This document shows positions 8,512-19,463 of a DNA stretch of 64,000 nt, one piece after another (within the stretch, counting starts at the first letter, position 1; each line of letters opens with the position of its first letter). The stretch spans positions 107,996 through 171,995 of the forward strand of contig NZ_RSEC01000055.1 of the NCBI RefSeq assembly GCF_003937945.1, written 5' to 3'. The DNA comes from Amycolatopsis eburnea. GTDB lineage: Bacteria > Actinomycetota > Actinomycetes > Mycobacteriales > Pseudonocardiaceae. The position numbers and the translations under genes are program-made. Below the pieces are notes generated by a model. That model made no database searches, was not told the DNA's origin, and saw nothing but the letters and a program-made list of their open reading frames with translations.

Positions 8512-8973
8512 CTAACCGGCGTTGACCGGCTTCCCGCTCTCCCGCGCCTCTTGCGCCCCGCGCACCGCCAGCCGGTCGGCCCGCTCGTTCTCCGGGTGGC
8601 CCGCGTGACCCTTCACCCACAGCCATTCGACCTGGTGCTCGCCGATCGCTGCGTCGAGGCGTTGCCAGAGGTCCGCGTTCTTGACCGGTTCGCGTGCCGC
8701 CGTCTGCCAGCCGTTGTTCTTCCAGCGGGGCAGCCACTGCGTGATGCCGTTGCGCACGTACGTGCTGTCGGTGAACACGCGCACCTGCGACGGCCGCGTC
8801 AGGGTCTCCAGTGCCCGGATCGGGGCGGTCAGCTCCATCCGGTTGTTCGTCGTCGGCGTGGCTTCGCCGCCGTACAGCTCGCGCTCGTGCTTGCCGTAGC
8901 GCAGCACCGCGCCCCAGCCGCCCGGTCCGGGGTTCCCGCTGCACGCGCCGTCGGTGTAGATCTCCACGTCCAC
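8512..8973 (-). CDS. rnhA: Ribonuclease HI
   Basis: Cytoplasmic endonuclease that cleaves the RNA strand of RNA-DNA hybrids. At 153 residues it has the usual bacterial length. All four metal-binding acidic residues are in place: Asp in YTDGACSGNPGPGGWG, Glu in NNRMELTA, Asp in VFTDSTYVRNGI, and Asp in GHAGHPENERADRLA. Start ATG. It lies 32 bases upstream of the YchJ-type gene on the same strand, and its 5' end faces the crp-family gene divergently. Confidence 0.96.
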   Translation of the reverse strand: MDVEIYTDGACSGNPGPGGWGAVLRYGKHERELYGGEATPTTNNRMELTAPIRALETLTRPSQVRVFTDSTYVRNGITQWLPRWKNNGWQTAAREPVKNADLWQRLDAAIGEHQVEWLWVKGHAGHPENERADRLAVRGAQEARESGKPVNAG

Positions 8974-9059
8974 GCGGTGACCCTATCGGTTCCGGTGCTC
9001 GCCCAACGCCGCCACGCCGGGTTACGGTGGGCATCCGGAGCGGAGCGGGGATCGGGGCG

Positions 9060-9767
9060 ATGAACGGGCACGACGACACGGCGGACGGGGCGCTCCTGGC
9101 CTACCTCGCCGACGCCGATCGCGAGTACCTGCTCGCCAGGGGCACCCGGCGGCGGTTCCGGGCGAACGACGTCGTGCTCATGGAAGGCGACCCCTCCGAC
9201 CACGTCCACGTGCTGGTTTCCGGCTGGGTACGGGTTTCCGCGATCGTCGAGGACGGCCGCGAGGTGCTCTTCGGGCTCCGCGGCCCCGGCGAGGTGCTCG
9301 GCGACCTCGCGGCCGTGACCGGGCGCCCGCGCACGGCGTCGGTCCGCGCGATCGAACCCTGCACCGTCTTCCAGCTGACCGGCGCGCAGTTCATCGACGT
9401 CCTGCACGCCCGGCCCGAGATCGCCATCGCGACGATCAAGACCGTCGCGGCCCGGCTCCGCAACGCCGAGTCCGCCAGGGTCGATTCGGCGGCCCTCGAC
9501 GTCACCCGGCGGGTCGCGGTGCACCTGCTCCGGCTGGCCGAAGAGCACGGGCGGTCCGTCCCGGAGGGCGTGGTCATCGAGGCCGCGCTTTCGCAGACCG
9601 ACATCGCCGCCCAGGTCGGCGCCGCCCGGCGGACCGTCGCCCGCGCGCTGCGCGTGCTGCGCGAGCGCGGGATCGTCGAGACCGGCCGTCGCCGGATCCT
9701 CATCCGCAAGCTGCGCGTGCTGCAGGCCTTCGCCCGTTCTGAGCCAAACGGCACACAAGGGCAGTGA
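9060..9767 (+). CDS. Crp/Fnr family transcriptional regulator
   Basis: A 235-residue regulator with an N-terminal cyclic-nucleotide-binding-type beta barrel (~20-140; LMEGDPSDHVHVLVSGWVRV, then GEVLGDLAAVTGRPRTASVRAIEPC) and a C-terminal winged helix (ALSQTDIAAQVGAARRTVARALRVLRERGIVE). The phosphate-binding cassette is GEVLGDLAAVTGRPRTASV, where cAMP binders have GE(L/I)G...PRAATV, so nucleotide binding is possible. Start ATG with purine-rich GGGGATCGGGG upstream. Downstream lie a 14-codon ORF and two genes, one a degenerate nucleotidyl-cyclase homologue, so the locus may be one signalling unit; this is inference from proximity. Confidence 0.9.
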   Translation: MNGHDDTADGALLAYLADADREYLLARGTRRRFRANDVVLMEGDPSDHVHVLVSGWVRVSAIVEDGREVLFGLRGPGEVLGDLAAVTGRPRTASVRAIEPCTVFQLTGAQFIDVLHARPEIAIATIKTVAARLRNAESARVDSAALDVTRRVAVHLLRLAEEHGRSVPEGVVIEAALSQTDIAAQVGAARRTVARALRVLRERGIVETGRRRILIRKLRVLQAFARSEPNGTQGQ

Positions 9768-10000
9768 CAGCGGGCATCTGACGACCGCCGCGACCCGGCG
9801 ATGCTGGAACCCGGCCGGGAAATGAATGCGATGCCCCCGGCCGGGATTCCCTTTTCGAACGAGGCAGGGGAGTGCTCGTCCGGAACGTCTCGGCAGGTTT
9901 TCGGCCCAGGTGAAATCGGCCTTTTCCCGCGGCGGCCGGAAACGCGCCGGAACCCGCCACTGCCCGCCTCGGCCTGGGTGCTGCGATGAGGAGGTGTGTG

Positions 10001-10045
10001 ATGGAAAGCCACTCGATCTGGGCCCTGATCTTCGGGGCCCGCTGA
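10001..10045 (+). CDS. Candidate 14-residue peptide (leader or signalling peptide)
   Basis: ATG at 10001 is preceded at optimal distance by GAGGAGG (9988-9994), one of the best ribosome binding sites in the window. It opens a frame encoding MESHSIWALIFGAR before TGA. Fifteen bases after the stop a 13-bp hairpin begins. The pattern of strong ribosome binding site, tiny ORF and hairpin is what a leader-peptide attenuator or a small peptide gene looks like. It lies in the 430-base gap between the Crp-type regulator and the next two-gene operon. No homologue is known to me. A chance ORF remains possible. Confidence 0.4.
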   Translation: MESHSIWALIFGAR

Positions 10046-10059
10046 GCCCGCGGTGGGAA

Positions 10060-10096
10060 CCCGGCCGGCCGGCACGCGGGGGGCCGGCCGGCCGGG
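10060..10096 (+). terminator. Hairpin after the 14-codon ORF
   Basis: Arms CCCGGCCGGCCGG (10060-10072) and its exact complement (10084-10096) enclose an 11-base loop. It lacks a T-run, which is common for high-GC actinobacterial terminators. It could terminate the small ORF transcript or act as an attenuator ahead of the gene starting at 10198. The rest of the 9768-10197 gap shows no further supported feature. Confidence 0.6.
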
Positions 10097-10197
10097 CATT
10101 CCGCTGATCGCGTGTCCGGGATTTGTCACGTCACCGCCGCCCGTGACCGCTGGTAATGTCGGCAGCTCTTTCCACCGGCGGCGCGGAAGGGGGTGGG

Positions 10198-11163
10198 ATG
10201 ACGTCGGAGAACTCGTTCCCGTTCGTGCGCGAACTGAACGAACTGCGCCGCGGCCGCGGGCTCGACGCGGCCGACCTGCACCAGCGGATCGGCCCCTGCC
10301 TGCGGGCGGCCTGCGAGATCGCCGACGACGACCCGCCCGCCGCCGCGCGGCACAAGGTCGTGCTGCGGCTGACCGAGCTGTGCGGGCGGCTGCCCGCGGA
10401 CCTGCGGCTCGCCGCGCTGGCGGCTCTCGGCCTGCACGAAGAGGCGGCCGGCGAGTTCCTCGACCGGCGGATCTCCTGGCTGGCCAGCGTCCTCGACCGC
10501 GACCCGCGCACCGCGCGCCGTCGCATCGACCTCGCGTTCCGCCGGCTCGACGAGCTGCTCGGCGCGCCCGCGCGCGAGCGCGACCTGCACCCGCTCGCCG
10601 GCTGGTACGTCGAGTCGATGAAAGCCGTGCTCCGGCTCGACCGCGACGCGCCGGACGTGCAGGAGGAACGCCGGATCGTCGCGGAGGTCGACGAGCTCGA
10701 CGAGCTGGTGCTGTCGTTCAGCGTCCCCGCCGTGCCGGGCCTCGACCCGGTGCCCGCCATCGCCGCGGACGTGCTGTTCGGCGGTGAGATCGTCGAAGCG
10801 CGCCAGGTTTCGGCGAGCCACGCCCAGTTCGTCATGCGGCTGCCCAGCCCGTTGCGGCTCGGGCAGCGCCACGAATACGGCATCCGCTTCGCGCCGCAGC
10901 GCTCTTCGCTGCGGCCGTACTACGTCATGACCCCGTTGCGCCGCTGCGAGAAGTTCTCGGTGCGGGTGCGGTTCGACCGCGACGCGCCGCCGTCGCGGGT
11001 GTGGCGGCTCAACGGCGTGCCCGGCCGCGTGATCGACGACGGCACCGACTCCGGCGACGCGCTGACGGTCAACAGCCTCGGCGAGGTCGGGCTCGAGTTC
11101 CACGACCTGCACCAGGGGCTCAGCTACGGGCTCCAATGGTCGTCCGATCCCGGCGGGGACTGA
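10198..11163 (+). CDS. Helical protein of unknown function, cyclase-locus partner
   Basis: A 321-residue soluble protein. Residues ~1-130 are alpha-helical with the start FPFVRELNELRRGRGLDAADL, a pattern I associate with actinobacterial regulatory proteins but cannot name. The second half (~165-315) is beta-rich, with repeated Arg/Phe strands (YGIRFAPQRSSLRPYYVMTP; RRCEKFSVRVRFDRD). No membrane segment or signal peptide. Start ATG at 10198 with GGAAGGGGGTGGG directly upstream, preferred over an ATG 42 bases earlier. It is followed after 7 bases by the cyclase-like gene, so the two are almost certainly co-transcribed. Confidence 0.85.
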   Translation: MTSENSFPFVRELNELRRGRGLDAADLHQRIGPCLRAACEIADDDPPAAARHKVVLRLTELCGRLPADLRLAALAALGLHEEAAGEFLDRRISWLASVLDRDPRTARRRIDLAFRRLDELLGAPARERDLHPLAGWYVESMKAVLRLDRDAPDVQEERRIVAEVDELDELVLSFSVPAVPGLDPVPAIAADVLFGGEIVEARQVSASHAQFVMRLPSPLRLGQRHEYGIRFAPQRSSLRPYYVMTPLRRCEKFSVRVRFDRDAPPSRVWRLNGVPGRVIDDGTDSGDALTVNSLGEVGLEFHDLHQGLSYGLQWSSDPGGD

Positions 11164-11170
11164 CCCGGCC

Positions 11171-11773
11171 GTGCGCACCGACCCGGTGACCGCGACCGTC
11201 GTCCGGCTCGGGATCGTCGCCCCGAGCCGGGGCCGGACCGCTCGCGCGGTGCACCTCGGCGTCACGCTCGACGCGGTGCTGGACGAGGTGTTCGAACGCG
11301 TCCCGGTGCCCTACCGCACGCCGACCTGGTTCCGCCGCGCCGAGGGCGACGCCACGACGTTGATCATCCCGCCGACGGTGCCGCGCGGCTGGATCGCGGC
11401 GGACCTCGTCGCGCTGCTCGCCGGGGCGCTGCGGCGGCGCAACCGCCACCTCAACGAGTTCGGCAAGCTCCGGCTGCGGGTGGCCGCCGACCACGGCGAC
11501 GTCGTGCTGCGCCCGCCCCACTTCGGCGGCGCGGCGGTGGCGCTGGCGACGTGGCTGTGCGCGGCCGAGGAGCTGAAGGCGGCGATCGCGGCGGCACCGG
11601 AGCTGGACCTGCTGCTGATCGTCTCCGACCGCTTCCACACCGCCATCGCCGACGACCCCGGCTACCGGCGGATCGTCGTCCCGGCCGGCGGCGAGCGCGA
11701 AATCGCGTGGCTCGGCGGTCCGGATACTGGGACGCGGAATACCGGCACCGGCGGCGGGTTGGCACCGTCGTAG
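11171..11773 (+). CDS. Degenerate class III nucleotidyl-cyclase-like protein
   Basis: A 200-residue protein whose course follows the class III cyclase fold: an N-terminal strand (VVRLGIVAP), a helix, then RRAEGDATTLIIPPTVPRGW aligned with the GDG hairpin, LVALLAGALRRRNRHL, LRLRVAADHGDVVLRPPHFGGAAVALATWL, and LLLIVSDRFHTAIA. The second metal Asp (in EGDA) is kept, but the first metal site, normally in a DxxG motif on strand one, reads GIVAPSRGR without Asp. Catalysis is therefore unlikely, and a regulatory or binding role more likely. GTG start. It forms an operon with the preceding gene and has a Crp-type regulator two genes upstream. Confidence 0.75.
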   Translation: MRTDPVTATVVRLGIVAPSRGRTARAVHLGVTLDAVLDEVFERVPVPYRTPTWFRRAEGDATTLIIPPTVPRGWIAADLVALLAGALRRRNRHLNEFGKLRLRVAADHGDVVLRPPHFGGAAVALATWLCAAEELKAAIAAAPELDLLLIVSDRFHTAIADDPGYRRIVVPAGGEREIAWLGGPDTGTRNTGTGGGLAPS

Positions 11774-11793
11774 CCGATCGGAAGGGGCCCGCG

Positions 11794-12576
11794 ATGAGCA
11801 CGTTCACGCAGGAGTGGCAGGACTGGAAGACCCAGCGGGAGGCGGACCTCGCGGCCCCGCACGGCTGGCTGGCGCTGGTTTCGCTGGACTGGCTGACCGA
11901 CTCCCCGCGCGAATACCCCGGCATCCCCGGCCGCTGGTGGCAGGACGCGGATGCGGCGTACGTCGACCCGGCCGGCGCTTCGCTGACGCACGAGGGCACG
12001 CCGATCACGGAGGTCCGCAGGTTCGAGCTGGTCAACAGCGGCGCGGGCACCCGGGTGCTGGCGGGCGACGTCGAGATCGAGGTGGCCCGCCGGTCCGGGT
12101 ACCTGATCCGCGTGCACGACCCGAAGGCAGAGGTGCTGCGCGAGTTCCACGGCATCCCGGCGTACGAGCCGTCGGAGTCGTGGGTCTTGCAGGGGCGGTT
12201 CGAGCCGTTCGACGAGCCGCGCCCGACCACGGTCGGCGCGGTGGTGGAGGGCCTGAGCCACGTCTACACGGCGCCGGGCGTGGTCCGCTTTTCGCACGGC
12301 GGCTCGTCGCACACCCTGACGGCGTTCAACGGCAAGGACGGCGGCTTCAGCATCCTGTTCACCGACGGCACGAGCGGCGTCACGACGTACGCGGCGAACC
12401 GCTCGCTGCCGGTCGGCGCGCCGGCAGCGGACGGTTCGGTGACGCTGGACTTCAACCGCGCGGTGAACCTCCCGTGCGCGTTCACGGACTTCGCCACGTG
12501 CCCCCTCCCGCCGGCGGGCAACGACCTGCCGTTCGCGGTGGAGGCGGGGGAGAAGATCCCGTACGAGCGCGGTTAG
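11794..12576 (+). CDS. DUF1684 domain protein
   Basis: A 260-residue cytoplasmic protein with the DUF1684 signatures at both ends: W..WKTQREADLAAPHGWLALVSLDWL near the N-terminus and VTLDFNRAVNLPCAFTDFATCPLPPAGNDLPFAVEAGE near the C-terminus. The family is widespread but its activity is unknown. Start ATG at 11794 with GGAAGGGG upstream. It follows the cyclase-like gene by 20 bases on the same strand, so it may share that transcript. It converges with the AMIN-like gene, whose stop codon overlaps its own. Confidence 0.9.
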   Translation: MSTFTQEWQDWKTQREADLAAPHGWLALVSLDWLTDSPREYPGIPGRWWQDADAAYVDPAGASLTHEGTPITEVRRFELVNSGAGTRVLAGDVEIEVARRSGYLIRVHDPKAEVLREFHGIPAYEPSESWVLQGRFEPFDEPRPTTVGAVVEGLSHVYTAPGVVRFSHGGSSHTLTAFNGKDGGFSILFTDGTSGVTTYAANRSLPVGAPAADGSVTLDFNRAVNLPCAFTDFATCPLPPAGNDLPFAVEAGEKIPYERG

Positions 12577-13058
12577 GAGGCGACGTCGATCACGACGCGG
12601 TTGGGCGCGGTGAGCGTGAAGACGTGCACCGCGGTCCGCGTCCGCACCCCGAGCCCGATGGAGAGGTGCGCCTCGAAGTCCCCGGTGACGGCGACGGCCA
12701 TGACGTTCCGGAGGTTCCGCGTCCGGAACTTCTGCGGCCCGGTGTAGGTGAGGTTCCCGTTCACGTCGTGCGCTGCGGCCGGCGTGGCGGTGACGTTGAC
12801 GAAGTACTGGCCGGTGAGCCAGACGATTTCCCCGCTCGGATCGGCGGTCAGCTCGTCGAGCAGCTGGTAGCCGACGGCGGGCGCGGGACCGGAGCTCAGG
12901 TCGAGCACGATCCGGTCGAAGCCGGTGTTCAACCCGGTCCGGATGTTGGTCATGGCCGGGATGACGGGCCCTGCGGCTTGCGCCGGAGCGGCGGCGGCGA
13001 GGGCACCGGCGATGAGGATGGTGAGTGCGGCGAGCGCGCGCCGTGTGGGTCTGGACAT
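12573..13058 (-). CDS. Secreted AMIN-like domain protein
   Basis: A 161-residue exported protein. A clear signal peptide (MSRPTRRALAALTILIAGAL to APAQA, ~1-28) is followed by a single beta domain with FDRIVLDLSSG, VAVTGDFEAHLSIGLGVR and FTLTAPNRVVIDV, the pattern of the actinobacterial AMIN-like family thought to bind cell-envelope polysaccharide. The start is ATG at 13058 with AGGAGG at optimal spacing; the frame extends upstream without conserved sequence. It overlaps the end of the convergent DUF1684 gene by four bases. Confidence 0.88.
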   Translation of the reverse strand: MSRPTRRALAALTILIAGALAAAAPAQAAGPVIPAMTNIRTGLNTGFDRIVLDLSSGPAPAVGYQLLDELTADPSGEIVWLTGQYFVNVTATPAAAHDVNGNLTYTGPQKFRTRNLRNVMAVAVTGDFEAHLSIGLGVRTRTAVHVFTLTAPNRVVIDVAS

Positions 13059-13220
13059 GGTGGGCCTCCTGGCGGAGAGAACCGGTGGAAGTCCCAGCGC
13101 TGGGTCTGCTGTGGACGTCCGGTTCGTCCGGGAGTTGCCCAGGAGTCCTCTATCGTTACCCGGCTGCTCCGAACGGGTCAGCACCCGCCGGCTTCGTACG
13201 CGCGCAGCTCGCCGGCCAAG

Positions 13221-13898
13221 TCACCAGCCGCGCTCGCGCCACTCCTTCAGCTTCGCCCGCTCGGCGCCCAGCGTCGAGTCGTCGCCGTGGCCCGGGTAGA
13301 ACCACGTCTCGTCCGGCAGCTCGCCGAAGATCCGCGACTCGACGTCGTCCAGCAGTGACCGGAAGTCCTCCGGGGACGTCGTCCGCCCCACGCCGCCCGG
13401 GAACAGCGAGTCGCCGGTGAACAGGTGCGGGTGGCCCGACGGGTCGCGGTAGAGCAGGGCGATCGAACCCGGCGTGTGGCCGCGCAGGTGGATCACCGAG
13501 AGGGTGACCTGGCCCACCGAAAGCGTGTCGCCGTGCTCGACCAGGAAGTCCGGCGGGACCGGCAACGGCGGGGCGTCCAGCGGGTGGGCCGCCGTGTTCG
13601 CGCCGTTCGCGCCCGCGACCGCGCCCAGTGCCTGCCAGTGGTCCTGGTGCTGGTGGGTGGTGACGACCGTCTTCAGCGCGGGCCGGTCCGGGCCGTGGCC
13701 GATCAGGTCGGAGATCCGCTCCGGGTCGCTCGCCGCGTCGATGAGCAGTGCCTCGTTGTCCGCCCGGCACACCAGCAGGTACGTGTTGTTGTCCATCGGG
13801 CCGACGGACAGCTTGGTGATGGTCAGCTCGTCCAGCGTGCGCCGGGTGGCGTCGCCGCCCGGGTCGACGTGCCCGGTGTAGGTGTCCACGATGTTCAC
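13221..13898 (-). CDS. MBL-fold metallo-hydrolase
   Basis: A 225-residue zinc hydrolase of the glyoxalase-II-like branch. The metal motif THQHQDHW (HxHxDH) lies near residue 90, with further ligands in LRGHTPGS, FTGDSLF and FYPGHGDDS. The N-terminal MDNNTYLLVCRADNEALLIDAASDPE is typical. The substrate is unknown; thioesters or small metabolites are likely. The start is GTG at 13898; an in-frame upstream extension has no conserved sequence. It is divergent from the acyltransferase across a 110-base gap. Confidence 0.9.
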   Translation of the reverse strand: MNIVDTYTGHVDPGGDATRRTLDELTITKLSVGPMDNNTYLLVCRADNEALLIDAASDPERISDLIGHGPDRPALKTVVTTHQHQDHWQALGAVAGANGANTAAHPLDAPPLPVPPDFLVEHGDTLSVGQVTLSVIHLRGHTPGSIALLYRDPSGHPHLFTGDSLFPGGVGRTTSPEDFRSLLDDVESRIFGELPDETWFYPGHGDDSTLGAERAKLKEWRERGW

Positions 13899-14008
13899 CG
13901 TGCACACGGTAGTCGTTTCGCTCCAACCGGTTCCACCCGCACAAGCGCGCGGCCGCGGCGGCACGTAGGCTCACGGCGACCCCCAGCCAGCCCGACCTCA
14001 GGACGACC

Positions 14009-15214
14009 GTGCCCACCTCCCCGACGCCGCGCCGGATCAGCTGGGACCTCCTTCGCGTCGTCGCCGTCCTCGCGGTCATCCTCGGGCACGTCACCCACCA
14101 GGGCGCGCTGCTGCACCCGGAACTCACGGGGTACCCCTTCCGGGTGACAGCGCAGTTCGGCGCCGCGATCCTCCTGGTGATCTCCGCCTTCTTCGTTTGC
14201 GCCAGCCTCCGCAAGGGCGATCCGCGCCGGTGGCTGTGGAACCGCGTCGCGCGTCTCGTCCCCGCGTACCTCGTCGCAGTCATCGTGACCTACCTCGTGA
14301 CGCGGTGGGCGGCCATCTCCTTCAGCGGACTGCCCTACCCGCCCGGCGTCACCGGGTTCCTCTTCGGGGTCCCGCAGGGGCCGCCGACGAACCCGTCGCC
14401 GTGGTACATCCCGACGTGGCTGGACCTGGTCACGAACCTCGGCATGGTGCAGGAGTGGGGCATCCGCTGGGACGCCTTCTACTACCTCGACGGCTCCTAC
14501 TGGACCCTGCCCGTCCAGCTCATGGCCTTCACCGGCGCCGCGCTGCTGTGGCCGCGGCCGTGGCGCACCCACCGGCTGACCGTCGCCCTGCTGTGGGCGC
14601 TGATCCTGGTGCCGCTCACGCTGCGCTTCGTGGTCTTCCCGCCCGGGACGGCGAGCCCGCTCGTCGAGACGTTCTACTACGGCCTCGGCCTGCACCGGCT
14701 GCACGTCTTCGCGATCGGCGTCGCGATCTGGCTGTGGTCGCAGCGGCGCCTGAAGAGCTGGCACGTCGCGCTCTTCGTCTTCGCCGCCGTCGCCGCGCAG
14801 GACCTGCAGGTCTTCCCGTTCCACGTCGCGCTGCCGCAGGACGCGCTGCGCTGGCCGTCCACGATCGGGTTCGCCGTGCTCCTGCTGCTGGTCTGCCTGG
14901 CCGCCCGCGGCCCGGACTGGCGGTTCCCCGGGCTGGCGCGGATCGCCCCGGCCGTCACCTGGCTCGCGGGCATCTCGTATGGTCTTTATCTGGTGCACCA
15001 GGAACTGGGTTACATCCTGGCCCGCGCTCTGCTCGACCTCGGCCTCCCCGGCTGGCTGCGGCTCCCCGCGGTCGTCGGCGCCGCCGTGCTGGCCGGCTGG
15101 GCGGTCACCGCGGGGGTCGAGCGCCCGGCCCACCGGTGGCTCACCAGACGCCGGAAGCCCGCAAAACCGCAGGTGGAAGACGCGGAACCCGTTTTTGTCG
15201 GTGGTGGCTCGTAG
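14009..15214 (+). CDS. Acyltransferase 3 family membrane protein
   Basis: A 401-residue integral membrane protein of the OafA/YrhL family that transfers acyl groups to sugars or lipids at the membrane. The N-terminal RISWDLLRVVAVLAVILGHVTHQ holds the hallmark Arg and catalytic-type His on helix one. About ten membrane segments follow, ending with YGLYLVHQELGYILARALL and GVERPAHRWL. Start GTG. It lies upstream of uvrA with a 77-base gap; no functional link is apparent. The acceptor substrate cannot be deduced. Confidence 0.9.
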   Translation: MPTSPTPRRISWDLLRVVAVLAVILGHVTHQGALLHPELTGYPFRVTAQFGAAILLVISAFFVCASLRKGDPRRWLWNRVARLVPAYLVAVIVTYLVTRWAAISFSGLPYPPGVTGFLFGVPQGPPTNPSPWYIPTWLDLVTNLGMVQEWGIRWDAFYYLDGSYWTLPVQLMAFTGAALLWPRPWRTHRLTVALLWALILVPLTLRFVVFPPGTASPLVETFYYGLGLHRLHVFAIGVAIWLWSQRRLKSWHVALFVFAAVAAQDLQVFPFHVALPQDALRWPSTIGFAVLLLLVCLAARGPDWRFPGLARIAPAVTWLAGISYGLYLVHQELGYILARALLDLGLPGWLRLPAVVGAAVLAGWAVTAGVERPAHRWLTRRRKPAKPQVEDAEPVFVGGGS

Positions 15215-15291
15215 CATGGATCGCGGCCACCCGTGCAGCTTGAGACCGGGTCGGCGACCGCAGCTGAAGAAGACATTGAGAGGACCCTGGC

Positions 15292-18153
<2,862 letters not shown>

Positions 18154-18156
18154 GCG

Positions 18157-18693
18157 TCACCGCTCCTTCCCGGTGGTCTGGTGGACCACCGGGGAGAGCG
18201 GGCCGTAGTGCAGCGTCCGGAGCCGGAAGGCCGAGTTCTCCTCACCGGGGAGCAGCGACAGCGCGCACGTGGTCGTGTCCGGGTCGGTCACCTCGACCGG
18301 GTCGAAGTCCGGCGCGCCCGGGCGGCGGATCTCCACGAGGTACCCGGCTTCGCCGCTCGCGCGGTCGGTCCAGGTGAACGTCACCGTGTCGCCCGAAGTC
18401 ACGGCGCGCAGGTCGGTCGAGACCGGGCCGGTGAACGGCTGCACCCGGTAGTAGAACGGCGTCTCCGGGATGAGGTCCGGGTGGTGGTAGCTGGTCGTGT
18501 GCGCGGGGAGGAACCGCAGCGTCGTCCACGGCCCGGCCGGGTCGTTCGCGTACTCGACGCGGTGCCCGGCGTCGTCGTCCGGCCAGGTGAGCACCACATC
18601 CGTGGGTGAGGTCAGGGTCGCCGTGAACGACGGCGGGGCGGCGGCGCAGCCCGCGGCCAGCAGCGCCACCAGGACGAGGGGTTTCGCGGACAC
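18157..18693 (-). CDS. Putative lipoprotein with fibronectin-III-like domains
   Basis: A 178-residue exported protein. The N-terminus MSAKPLVLVALLAAGC is a lipoprotein signal with lipid-modified Cys16. The rest looks like two short beta-sandwich domains (DVVLTWPDDDAGHRVEYANDP; DTVTFTWTDRASGEAGYLVEIRR), each with the Trp and Tyr pattern of fibronectin type III. No enzymatic motif. It converges with uvrA, four bases apart. Function is unknown; cell-surface binding is a guess. Confidence 0.8.
   Translation of the reverse strand: MSAKPLVLVALLAAGCAAAPPSFTATLTSPTDVVLTWPDDDAGHRVEYANDPAGPWTTLRFLPAHTTSYHHPDLIPETPFYYRVQPFTGPVSTDLRAVTSGDTVTFTWTDRASGEAGYLVEIRRPGAPDFDPVEVTDPDTTTCALSLLPGEENSAFRLRTLHYGPLSPVVHQTTGKER
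18169..18193. terminator. Hairpin at the uvrA / lipoprotein junction
   Basis: A 10-bp perfect stem (18169-18178 with 18184-18193) and 5-base loop, lying inside the last codons of the lipoprotein gene and 15 bases past the uvrA stop. It is positioned to terminate uvrA. Confidence 0.55.
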
Positions 18694-18831
18694 GGCGGCT
18701 CCCGGGACGAGCGGGGCGGCGGGGCGAACCCGGTCAGCTTAGGAACCGCACCCGTCCGGCGACAAGATCGTGCCGATCACCGGGACGCACCAATCCGCGC
18801 GCGCCGTGGCGCCGAATCGCGTGATCCCGGC

Positions 18832-18859
18832 TGAACCGTTCTTCGCGACCGTCCGTGTT
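18832..18859 (+). promoter_or_regulatory. ECF-type promoter, SigL-like
   Basis: TGAACC at 18832-18837, a 16-base spacer and CGTGTT at 18854-18859 match the promoter recognised by mycobacterial SigL (TGAACC, 16-18 bases, CGTgt), as I recall it. It lies 57 bases upstream of the lipoprotein start at 18916, and the SigL-type sigma gene follows that lipoprotein, so autoregulated expression of the locus is likely. Confidence 0.65.
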
Positions 18860-18915
18860 ACCCGGTGTCGAGGTCCGCCGGACGGCGGTGCCGCCCTCAC
18901 CGAGGAGAGAACGTC

Positions 18916-19419
18916 ATGAACCGTACCCGGCCGGTCGTCGTCAGCGCGGTCGCGCTCGTCGCCGTCGCCACGTTGTCCGCCTGCGGTGAGATGGCCGACG
19001 GCGCCCAAGGGCCGCAACACGGTGAACCGGGGCACAAGATGCTCGCGGTCGCGACGATCAACGGGGTCGGCGCCGTGGTCACCGACGCCGACGGCAAGAC
19101 GCTCTACCGGTTCGACAAGGACCTCTCGCAGCCGCCGACGTCCAACTGCGACGGCGAATGCGCGACCGCGTGGCCGCCGATGCTCGCCGGGGTGGCCACG
19201 CCGATGCTCAAGGGCATCCAGGACACCCAGGTCGGCACGACGACCCGCAAGGACGGCAGCAAGCAGATCACGCTCAACGGCTGGCCGCTCTACGGGTTCT
19301 CGGGCGACAAGGCGGCGGGCGAACTGAACGGCCAGGGCGCCAACGGCACCTGGTTCGCGGTCGCCCCGGACGGCAGCAAGATCACCGCGGGCGGCAAGGC
19401 CGGCGGGTCCGGGTACTGA
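18916..19419 (+). CDS. Lipoprotein with secreted-repeat domains (PF03640-type)
   Basis: A 167-residue lipoprotein: signal MNRTRPVVVSAVALVAVATLSAC with lipid-anchored Cys23, then two copies of the short repeat typical of PF03640, each with G-x-T-LY-F (GKTLYRFDKD; WPLYGFSGD), and the Cys pair SNCDGECATAWPP. The family is extracellular, with an unproven redox or haem-related role. Start ATG with GAGGAGAGA upstream. A SigL-like promoter precedes it, and the sigma gene follows on the same strand. Confidence 0.9.
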   Translation: MNRTRPVVVSAVALVAVATLSACGEMADGAQGPQHGEPGHKMLAVATINGVGAVVTDADGKTLYRFDKDLSQPPTSNCDGECATAWPPMLAGVATPMLKGIQDTQVGTTTRKDGSKQITLNGWPLYGFSGDKAAGELNGQGANGTWFAVAPDGSKITAGGKAGGSGY

Positions 19420-19463
19420 CCACCGACGGATTTCCGGGCAGAACGAGGAAGGACGGGCAGCCG

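Noticed and set aside
9801..9989. A 62-codon plus-strand ORF in the gap after the Crp-type gene
   Set aside because: No ribosome binding site, no motif, biased composition; only the 14-codon ORF behind GAGGAGG is kept as a candidate.
18173..18190. TGGTC...GACCA resembling a DasR-type site
   Set aside because: The halves are separated by a loop, lack the CTAG centre and form the stem of a terminator hairpin at the end of a coding region.
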